From the NCBI RefSeq assembly GCF_005938625.1, contig NZ_VCNJ01000013.1:141724-205723 (forward strand): a stretch of DNA of 64,000 nucleotides. The letters run 5' to 3'. Both the position numbers and the translations under genes were made by a program. This document shows positions 26,229-33,074 of this stretch, one piece after another. The first letter of the stretch is position 1, and each line of letters begins with the position of its first letter. The stretch is from Pseudomonas fluorescens (lineage in GTDB: Bacteria > Pseudomonadota > Gammaproteobacteria > Pseudomonadales > Pseudomonadaceae). The notes beneath the pieces were generated by a model. That model was not told where the DNA came from. It did no database searches and saw nothing but the letters and a program-made list of their open reading frames with translations.

Positions 26229-26313
26229 TGTAGGAGCTGCCGCAGGCTGCGATCCTTTGACTTTGATTTTTAAAAACCAGATCAAAAGATCGCAGCCTTC
26301 GGCAGCTCCTACA
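26229..26313. repeat. Long inverted repeat, TGTAGGAGCTGCCG family, copy 2
   Basis: An 85-bp hairpin closely matching the one at 18525-18605, here with CCGCAGG in place of CCGAAGG in the left arm. Between convergent kbp and yrfG; may act as bidirectional terminator. Confidence 0.9.
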
Positions 26314-26317
26314 AAGA

Positions 26318-26980
26318 TCAAAGACCAGCGATCAGATTGCGATAATCCTCAACCGCCGCAAACTCAGCCGTGTCCTTTGGCCCCTTGCGACTGTCCGGCT
26401 CTTTCACCGCCAGCAAATGTGCCACGCCAAAATCCCGTGCACTGCGCAGAATCGGCAAGGTATCGTCGATAAACAGACTGCGCGCCGGATCAAACCCGAT
26501 GTCCGCCTGCAAGGCATCCCAGAACTGCGGATTCTCCTTGGGATAACCGTAATCATGCGAGCTGATCAGCCGTTCGAAATACGGCGCCAGCTCAATCCGT
26601 TCCAGCTTCAACGACAGTGAATCGCGGTGCGCGTTGGTGATCATGATCACCCGTTTGCCGGCGCGTTTGATCGCCGCCAGAAACGTATCGGCATCCGGCC
26701 GCAGGGCGATCAGGTGCGCGGTTTCGAGCTTCAAATCGCGCACCGACAACTTCAGTTCGGCACTCCAGAAATCCAGGCAATACCACTGCAACTGACCCGC
26801 GTGGCGTTCGAATAGCGGTTGCAATTCCATCTCGGCCATAGCCCGGCTGACCCCGTGCAGTTCGGCGTAGCGCTGCGGCAGGTGTTCCAGCCAGAAGTGA
26901 TTGTCGAAATGCAGATCCAGCAGCGTGCCGTCCATGTCGAGCAGAACGGTATCGATGTCGGACCACGGTAATGAAGGCAT
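26318..26980 (-). CDS. yrfG: YrfG-type GMP/IMP nucleotidase (HAD superfamily)
   Basis: 220 residues. HAD motif I is LLDMDGTLLDL (nucleophile and acid Asp), motif II is IMITNAH, and motif III/IV is LFIDDTLPIL with the Lys in YPKENPQFW. Class C1-type cap between them. The size and the FLEHLPQRYAE-like region (FWLEHLPQRYAE) match YrfG, which removes the 5'-phosphate from purine nucleotides. Divergent from nudE and cysQ, the other nucleotide-housekeeping genes, a neighbourhood conserved in gammaproteobacteria. Confidence 0.92.
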   Translation of the reverse strand: MPSLPWSDIDTVLLDMDGTLLDLHFDNHFWLEHLPQRYAELHGVSRAMAEMELQPLFERHAGQLQWYCLDFWSAELKLSVRDLKLETAHLIALRPDADTFLAAIKRAGKRVIMITNAHRDSLSLKLERIELAPYFERLISSHDYGYPKENPQFWDALQADIGFDPARSLFIDDTLPILRSARDFGVAHLLAVKEPDSRKGPKDTAEFAAVEDYRNLIAGL

Positions 26981-27068
26981 GGCAACGTCTCGAACGGTAG
27001 AAAGATATCCGACATAAACAATCGGGAAAGCCGCGTTATAGTAGCGCGTTCACGTCAAGGAGCTTTGC

Positions 27069-27635
27069 ATGCGCCAGAAACCCACCGTACTTGCCCGCGA
27101 GATCGTCGCCACCAGTCGCCTGTTTTGCGTCGAAGAACTCAAGCTGCGCTTTTCCAACGGCGTGGAACGCACTTACGAACGTCTGGTCGGCAAAGGTGCG
27201 GGCTACGGCGCGGTCATGATTGTGGCGATGCTGGATGCCGAGCACGCGGTGTTGGTCGAAGAGTATTGTGGCGGCACTGACGAATACGAGTTGTCCCTGC
27301 CCAAAGGTTTGATCGAACCGGGCGAGGATGTGTTGGCAGCGGCCGAACGTGAACTCAAGGAAGAGGCCGGTTTTGGCGCGCGGCAACTGGAACATCTGAC
27401 CGAGCTGTCGCTGTCGCCCGGTTACATGAGCCAGAAAATTCAGGTGGTCCTGGCCACTGATTTGTACGAAGAACGTTTGGAAGGTGATGAGCCTGAGCCG
27501 ATGCGTGTCGATAAAGTGAACCTGCGCGAACTGTCGTCGCTGGCGCTTGATCCTCAATTCTCTGAAGGTCGCGCCCTGGCTGCACTGTATTTGACCCGCG
27601 ATCTGCTGACCCAACGCGGGTTCTTTCCAGCATGA
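27069..27635 (+). CDS. nudE: NudE ADP-compounds Nudix hydrolase
   Basis: 188 residues. The Nudix box is complete: Gly80, Glu86, then Arg94-Glu95-Leu-Lys-Glu98-Glu99-Ala-Gly101 (LIEPGEDVLAAAERELKEEA). The enzyme hydrolyses NADH, ADP-ribose and diadenosine polyphosphates. AAGGAG lies before the ATG. The next gene cysQ starts inside the stop codon (ATGA), so the two are translationally coupled. Good identity with NudE size and flanks. Confidence 0.93.
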   Translation: MRQKPTVLAREIVATSRLFCVEELKLRFSNGVERTYERLVGKGAGYGAVMIVAMLDAEHAVLVEEYCGGTDEYELSLPKGLIEPGEDVLAAAERELKEEAGFGARQLEHLTELSLSPGYMSQKIQVVLATDLYEERLEGDEPEPMRVDKVNLRELSSLALDPQFSEGRALAALYLTRDLLTQRGFFPA

Positions 27636-28474
27636 GTGAGATATCGATGAAGTTTCCCCATCCGTTGATGGCACCGGTCGTTGAGCTGGCATTGCAGGCC
27701 GGCGAGGCGATTTTGCCGTTCTGGCGCTCCGGCGTTGAAGTCACGGCCAAGTCCGATGATTCGCCGGTGACGGCGGCGGATCTGGCCGCGCATCACCTGA
27801 TTGTCGCCGGGTTGACGGCGCTGGATCCGAGCATTCCGGTGTTATCGGAAGAGGACGCCAACATACCCCAAAGCGTACGTGCCGGCTGGCAGCGCTGGTG
27901 GTTGGTGGATCCGCTGGATGGCACCAAGGAGTTCATCAGCGGCAGTGAAGAGTTCACCGTCAACATCGCGCTGATCGAAAACGGTCGAGTGGTGTTTGGC
28001 GTGGTGTCGATGCCGACCAATGGTCGCTTTTACGTTGGCGGCGCCGGGCTTGGCGCATGGCGCTGCGACGAGGGCGGCACGCCGGTTGCGATTCAGGTGC
28101 GTGATGTGCCGGGGGCGGGAGAGGCGTTTACCGTGGTGGCCAGCCGTCGGCATTCGAGTCCCGAACAGGAGCGCTTGCTGGCAGGGTTGAGTGCGAGTCT
28201 GGGCGAGTTGCAATTGGCGAATATTGGCAGCTCGCTGAAATTCTGCCTGCTGGCTGAAGGCGCGGCGGATTGCTATCCGCGCCTGGCGCCGACTTCGCAG
28301 TGGGACACGGCGGCGGCGCAAGGTGTGCTGGAAGGGGCTGGCGGCGAGGTGTTGGATCTGCGCGGGGAAGCGTTCTGCTATCCGGCGCGGGAATCGCTGT
28401 TGAACGAGTTCTTTTTGGCGCTGCCGGCGAAGGCGGCCTGGCGTTCCAGACTGTTGGAGTTGGCTCGGGGTTAA
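27632..28474 (+). CDS. cysQ: CysQ 3'(2'),5'-bisphosphate nucleotidase
   Basis: 280 residues from ATG 27632, which overlaps nudE; a second in-frame ATG at 27647 has GAGTGAG upstream and could be the true start (275 residues). Inositol monophosphatase-fold signature: SEED at 72-75, DPLDGTKEF at 93-101 (metal ligands), and the distal motif APTSQWDTAAAQGVLEGAGG. The enzyme removes the 3'-phosphate from PAP made during sulfate assimilation, relieving inhibition of other enzymes. Coupled to nudE. Confidence 0.95.
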   Translation: MSEISMKFPHPLMAPVVELALQAGEAILPFWRSGVEVTAKSDDSPVTAADLAAHHLIVAGLTALDPSIPVLSEEDANIPQSVRAGWQRWWLVDPLDGTKEFISGSEEFTVNIALIENGRVVFGVVSMPTNGRFYVGGAGLGAWRCDEGGTPVAIQVRDVPGAGEAFTVVASRRHSSPEQERLLAGLSASLGELQLANIGSSLKFCLLAEGAADCYPRLAPTSQWDTAAAQGVLEGAGGEVLDLRGEAFCYPARESLLNEFFLALPAKAAWRSRLLELARG

Positions 28475-28490
28475 GTGGGCTGATCCGGCA

Positions 28491-28669
28491 TCCCCTCACC
28501 CAAGCCCTCTCCCCCAGGAGAGGGAGCCGACCGAGTTGTCTTGCATCACACATCGACCTGAAAGATTGGGTCGATTATGGATTCAGTGAAGCGCCTTCAG
28601 GTCGATGTACCTCTGAAGCATCCCCCAATCAGTCCCCTCTCCCTCTGGGAGAGGGCTAGGGTGAGGGGC
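28491..28669. repeat. Paired CCCTCACCC/GGGTGAGGG element, copy 2
   Basis: Arms CCCCTCACCCAAGCCCTCTC (28492 onward) and GAGAGGGCTAGGGTGAGGGG (ending 28668) in inverted orientation, enclosing about 105 bp. The interior contains GGTCGAT-type segments also found in the copy at 19979-20139 (AAAG-AT-GGTCG). Confidence 0.8.
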
Positions 28670-28678
28670 TTTTGATTT

Positions 28679-29134
28679 TCAGCGGTGCAAAACGTACTGT
28701 CCGGTAAATATCACGGCGTCATCTTCGCTTCCCTGATTGACGATCCGCGTATCGAGCATCAACCGCGCCCGCCCATAACGCCCATACATCGCCAGAAACT
28801 TCTTCCACACTGCCGCATCCGGCGCCGGACACATCGCCACGGCATCGCTGGTCACCGGCAGTGGATAACTGATCCGCCCCTCCTGAATCACAATGTGCCC
28901 GTCGGTGATTCCCTCTTCTTTCAAACGCAAATGCAACCAGCCCCAACCCGCCAGCACCGCGCCGCAGTAAAGACTGCCGCCGAACATGGTGCTCTTGTGA
29001 TTGACGTTCGGATCCAGCGGTAAATGCAGACTCAATTGCTGCTCGCGCCAGTCGAGCACTTTGAGGCCCATGTTGCGGGTCAGTGGAATATCGTGATGGA
29101 GCACGGACTCCAGATAGCGACTGTCTGTACTCAT
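28679..29134 (-). CDS. YiiD-C-type hotdog thioesterase
   Basis: 151 residues. It resembles the YiiD C-terminal thioesterase domain family: NVNHKSTMFGGSLYCGAVLA is the HKxTMFGGSLxxxA signature. Substrate unknown. Its start overlaps the dctD stop by ATGA, so it is the last gene of the dctB-dctD transcription unit. The link between a two-component system for organic acids and a thioesterase is not explained by sequence. Confidence 0.85.
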   Translation of the reverse strand: MSTDSRYLESVLHHDIPLTRNMGLKVLDWREQQLSLHLPLDPNVNHKSTMFGGSLYCGAVLAGWGWLHLRLKEEGITDGHIVIQEGRISYPLPVTSDAVAMCPAPDAAVWKKFLAMYGRYGRARLMLDTRIVNQGSEDDAVIFTGQYVLHR

Positions 29135-30516
29135 TCGTTCTCGTCCCCAACGCTGCTGTCGCCGAAGTTGAGGCCATGCTTGCGCAACTTGTCATGCAGG
29201 GTCTTGCGCGGAATGCCCAGGGCTTCGGCGAGGCTGCGCACCGAACTGTGGGAGCGCGCCAGTTCGGCCGCGATCAATGATTTTTCGAAGTTTTCCACTT
29301 GCTCGCTGAGGCCACCGTTGATGACTTCGACGCTGGCGATGCCAGTGCCTTCAGCGCCGCTGTTATCCAGCGCCAGTTCCAGTCCAAGAGCAAAGCGTTC
29401 GGCGGCATTCTGCAGTTCGCGCACGTTGCCCGGCCAGGTGTGGCGCAGTAGCAAGGCGCGTTGTGCCGGTTGCAGTTCGTGGGGCGGCAGGCCGTGGCGG
29501 GCGCTGGCTTCATCGGCGTAATGCTGGAACAGCACCAGCGCATCTTCGCCACGTTCACGCAGTGGCGGAATGCGCAGTGGCGCAACGTTGAGGCGGTAAT
29601 ACAAGTCGGCGCGGAAGCGGCCCTGATCGGCGGCCTGACGCAGGTCTTCCTTGGTCGCGGCGATGACGCGGATGTCCAGCGGGATCAGTTGATTGCCGCC
29701 CAGCCGTTCGACCACGCGCTCCTGCAACATGCGCAGCAGTTTCACTTGCACGTCCATGCTCATGCTTTCGATTTCATCGAGAAACAGCGTGCCGCCATTG
29801 GCGAATTCGAATTTACCGATGCGGCGTTTTTGCGCACCGGTAAAAGCGCCGGGCTCGTGGCCGAACAGTTCGCTTTCCACCACCGACTCGGCCAGTGCGC
29901 CGGCGTTGATCGCCACGAACGGGCCGTTACGGCGGCTGGATAAATCGTGCAGCGCACGGGCGACGACTTCTTTGCCGGCGCCGGTTTCGCCGAGGATCAG
30001 CACGTCAGCCTTGGTCGCGGCCAGCGCGCCGATCTGTTCGCGCAGACGCAGCATCGGCGTCGAATGGCCGACCAGACGCGCGCTCAGTTCATTTCGGTCG
30101 CTGAGGGCCAGGCGCAGGCTGCGGTTGTCCAGCACCAGCCGGCGCAAGGCGAGAGCGCGGCGCACGCTGTCGAGCAGCGCGTCGCTGGCGAAGGGTTTTT
30201 CGAGAAAGTCATAAGCGCCGGCGCGCATGGCCTGCACCGCCAGCGGCACGTCGCCGTGGCCGGTGATCAGCAATACCGGCAGCTCTGGATCCTGCGCGTG
30301 CAATTCGCTGAGCAATTCCAAACCGTCCATACCCGGCATGCGAATGTCGCTCACCACCACGCCCGGCCAGTCGCGTTCAAGCTGTGCGGCCAGGCCCTTG
30401 GCTTCGGACAGCGGCAGAATTTTCAGACCGGCCAGATCCAGTGTCTGGCCGAGGGCCTGACGCAGGTGCGGATCGTCGTCGATCAACACCACCTGAATGC
30501 GATTGTCGATGGTCAT
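29131..30516 (-). CDS. dctD: DctD-type sigma-54 response regulator
   Basis: 461 residues. Receiver domain with phosphoacceptor Asp57 (VVVSDIRMPGMDG). AAA+ domain with Walker A GETGAGKE, the sigma-54 contact loop EPGAFTGA, and Walker B GGTLFLDEIE. C-terminal Fis-type helix-turn-helix VRSLAEALGIPRKTLHDKLR. It would activate sigma-54 promoters when phosphorylated by the coupled kinase. The DctBD systems of this type control C4-dicarboxylate uptake, but no transporter gene is adjacent, so the target and ligand are inferred only by similarity. Overlaps both neighbours by four bases. Confidence 0.85.
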   Translation of the reverse strand: MTIDNRIQVVLIDDDPHLRQALGQTLDLAGLKILPLSEAKGLAAQLERDWPGVVVSDIRMPGMDGLELLSELHAQDPELPVLLITGHGDVPLAVQAMRAGAYDFLEKPFASDALLDSVRRALALRRLVLDNRSLRLALSDRNELSARLVGHSTPMLRLREQIGALAATKADVLILGETGAGKEVVARALHDLSSRRNGPFVAINAGALAESVVESELFGHEPGAFTGAQKRRIGKFEFANGGTLFLDEIESMSMDVQVKLLRMLQERVVERLGGNQLIPLDIRVIAATKEDLRQAADQGRFRADLYYRLNVAPLRIPPLRERGEDALVLFQHYADEASARHGLPPHELQPAQRALLLRHTWPGNVRELQNAAERFALGLELALDNSGAEGTGIASVEVINGGLSEQVENFEKSLIAAELARSHSSVRSLAEALGIPRKTLHDKLRKHGLNFGDSSVGDENE

Positions 30517-32321
30517 GCACTTCGATCCTCGGACGGTTGCAGGCTGACCCCGGGCGCACCGGCGCGCAGCCGCAGGGTAATCAAAGCGCCACCTTGCTTG
30601 TGGTTGGCGAACGACAGTTCACCGCCGAAGGCGCGCATCAGCGTTTCACAAATGGCCAGCCCCAGGCCAAGGCCCTGAGTGCGGGTCTTGGTGGTGTAAA
30701 AGGGCTCGCTGGCGCGGCCGAGGGCTTCCATGCAAAACCCCGGGCCGTTGTCGCGAATGTACAGATTGACGCCCTCGGTGGTGTATTCGGCACTCAGCCA
30801 CAGTTTGCGCGGCGGGCCTTTTTCGGTGAGCGCGTCGAGGGCGTTAGCCAGCAGATTGCCAAGCACCTGGCGCAGACGCGTTTCCCCGGCCTCGACCCAC
30901 AGCGTGGCGGCGGGCAGATCGCGGATCAGCTCGACCTCCATGCTCCGGCGCCGTTTGGCCAGCAGTGCCAAGGCATCGTCGAGAGCCGGTTGCAGGGCAA
31001 CACTTTCCGGGGCGTGGCGATCGCGGCGGGCAAAGGCGCGCAGGTGGGCGATGATCGATGCCATGCGTCCGGTCAGTTCGCTGATCAGTTTGAGGTTGCC
31101 GCGAGCGTCGTCGGTGCGCTGATGATCGAGCAGTACTTCGGCGTTTTCCGCGTAGCTGCGGATCGCCGCCAGCGGCTGATTGAGTTCGTGGCTGATGCTC
31201 GCTGACATGGTCCCCAGCGCCGACAGCTTGCCGGCCTGGACCAGGTCATCCTGGGCGCGCACCAGCTCCTGCTGGGCCTGTTCACGTTCCAGCACCTCCT
31301 CCTTCAAACGCCGGTTGAGACCTTCGAGGTCGCTGGTGCGCTCGGCGACGCGGCCTTCCAGTTCGCGGCGCGCCTTGGCCTCGAACGCGATGCGTTCCAG
31401 ATAATGCCGACGGCGCTGCATCATCAGACCGAGCAACAACATCACCACCAACAGCGTGGCGCCGCCGATGGCCACTACGGTGCGCACCGGACGGTCGATC
31501 AGCGTGCGCGGGGCAAGGATACTCACGCTCCAGCCGGTTTCGGCGATGTCGTGGGTCTGGATCAGCCAAGCGCTGGGGCTGAGGTTCAATGGGCGCGGTT
31601 CACGGGTCGGGTAGGGCTGGATGGCGGTGATCGCTGAGCGTTCGCCGTCGCTCAAGTCGCGGGTCGAGCGAAAGCGCCATTCCGGACGCGAGGTGAGGAT
31701 GACCACGCCGTTGTGGTCGGTCACCAGCAGTTGCTCCGGAGTTTTGCCCCACAGGCTTTCGGTGTGATCCAGGTCGACCTTGATCACCAGCACGCCGATG
31801 ATTTTTTCGCCGTTACGCACGGCGGCGGCAAAGAAATAACCGCGCTTGGCCGACGTGGTGCCGAGGCCGAAGAAGCGCCCGAGACGTCCGGCCATGGCTT
31901 CGCTGAAATACGGGCGGAACGAGAAGTTGCGACCGACAAAGCTGTCGTGCTTGTCCCAGTTCGACGCCGCCAGCGTCTGGCCGCTGGTGTCCATCAGGTA
32001 CATGACTTCGGCACCGGTCTGTGCTGCGATGTTCTTCAGCAGGCGGTTGGCATTGCCTTGGCTGACGCCGTCGTCCGGCGCGCCGAGTACCGAGCGCAGG
32101 GCCGGCAGGTCGCCGAGAATCTGTGGCAACACTTCATAGCGGTGCAGAGTGCCCAGCAGGTTGGCGACGTACAGATCGAGGGTCTGGCGGTTCTGCCCGG
32201 CCAGTTCGCTGCGGTAATAGCGCTCGGCAAGATGTTCCAGCGGCCACAGCAGCGGCGCCAGACACAGGGCCAGCAGGGCGAGGCTGCGCCAGCGAGGTCT
32301 GCGGGGGAGGGTTGGTTTCAT
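30513..32321 (-). CDS. dctB: DctB-type sensor histidine kinase
   Basis: 602 residues from ATG 32321; a start ten codons upstream is possible but lies at a CATAAT promoter-like box. A membrane segment at about 12-32, a large periplasmic double-Cache-like domain to about residue 290 (TSAKRGYFFAAAVRNGEKI, GVLVIKVDL), a second membrane segment (TVVAIGGATLLVVMLLLGLM), a coiled coil, then the H-box SASISHELNQPLAAIRSY and the ATPase motifs (NLLANALDAL, DNGPGF, GLGLGLAIC). Organic-acid sensing in the periplasm is the family norm. Coupled to dctD by ATGA. Confidence 0.87.
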   Translation of the reverse strand: MKPTLPRRPRWRSLALLALCLAPLLWPLEHLAERYYRSELAGQNRQTLDLYVANLLGTLHRYEVLPQILGDLPALRSVLGAPDDGVSQGNANRLLKNIAAQTGAEVMYLMDTSGQTLAASNWDKHDSFVGRNFSFRPYFSEAMAGRLGRFFGLGTTSAKRGYFFAAAVRNGEKIIGVLVIKVDLDHTESLWGKTPEQLLVTDHNGVVILTSRPEWRFRSTRDLSDGERSAITAIQPYPTREPRPLNLSPSAWLIQTHDIAETGWSVSILAPRTLIDRPVRTVVAIGGATLLVVMLLLGLMMQRRRHYLERIAFEAKARRELEGRVAERTSDLEGLNRRLKEEVLEREQAQQELVRAQDDLVQAGKLSALGTMSASISHELNQPLAAIRSYAENAEVLLDHQRTDDARGNLKLISELTGRMASIIAHLRAFARRDRHAPESVALQPALDDALALLAKRRRSMEVELIRDLPAATLWVEAGETRLRQVLGNLLANALDALTEKGPPRKLWLSAEYTTEGVNLYIRDNGPGFCMEALGRASEPFYTTKTRTQGLGLGLAICETLMRAFGGELSFANHKQGGALITLRLRAGAPGVSLQPSEDRSA

Positions 32322-32362
32322 GAGCCGATGCGCCTGAGTTGTCAGGCGCATTATGCCTAGGC

Positions 32363-32908
32363 TCAGGCGAACACGTCAGCGTCCTTGAGCAACGCTGCGG
32401 CTTGATCCTTGGCGGACAGCTTCGGCGCTTCGTCCAGCTGCCAGTCGATGCCCAGAGCGGGATCATCCCAACGAATGCTGCGCTCGGACGATGGATCGTA
32501 GTAGTTGGTGGTCTTGTAGAGGAATTCGGCGAACTCGCTCAGCACCACGAAACCATGGGCGAAACCTTCCGGCACCCACAGTTGACGATGATTGTCGGCA
32601 GAAAGACGTACCGCTACGGATTTGCCGAAATGCGGCGAGCTGCGGCGAATGTCCACGGCCACATCCAATACTTCGCCAACCGTCACACGGACCAGTTTGC
32701 CCTGGGTGTTTTGCAACTGGTAATGCAGGCCACGCAATACGCCTTTTTGCGAGCGCGAGTGGTTGTCCTGAACGAATTGCGTGTCCAGACCGGTAGCGTC
32801 CTGAAACGCCTTGGCATTGAAACTCTCGTAGAAAAAACCGCGTTCGTCACCAAACACCTTCGGTTCGATGATCAGGACACCGGGCAGGTCGGTGGTGATT
32901 ACATTCAT
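32363..32908 (-). CDS. rfbC: RmlC dTDP-4-dehydrorhamnose 3,5-epimerase
   Basis: 181 residues from ATG 32908, the exact family length; in-frame sequence further upstream is not conserved. Cupin fold with the catalytic RGLHYQ His, the VRVTVGEVLDVAVDIR strand, and WVPEGFAHGFVVLS. It epimerises dTDP-4-keto-6-deoxyglucose on the way to dTDP-rhamnose. rmlA, rmlB and rmlD are not adjacent, so this gene is an orphan here and must work with genes elsewhere. Divergent from the kinase/lyase fusion. Confidence 0.94.
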   Translation of the reverse strand: MNVITTDLPGVLIIEPKVFGDERGFFYESFNAKAFQDATGLDTQFVQDNHSRSQKGVLRGLHYQLQNTQGKLVRVTVGEVLDVAVDIRRSSPHFGKSVAVRLSADNHRQLWVPEGFAHGFVVLSEFAEFLYKTTNYYDPSSERSIRWDDPALGIDWQLDEAPKLSAKDQAAALLKDADVFA

Positions 32909-33074
32909 GGGGATTTCCATAGGCAGGTGTGAATGGCCGACATTCTTGCGCAAAGTGCCGAAGGGTGCGAGTGCTGGAAGACAAATAGCCCGGATGCCTT
33001 TACGCGGTTGGGGGTTGCGGATACAGCGCAGCAATGGCGATATAGGCGCCTAATAAAATTTCAGGGGTCGTTTC

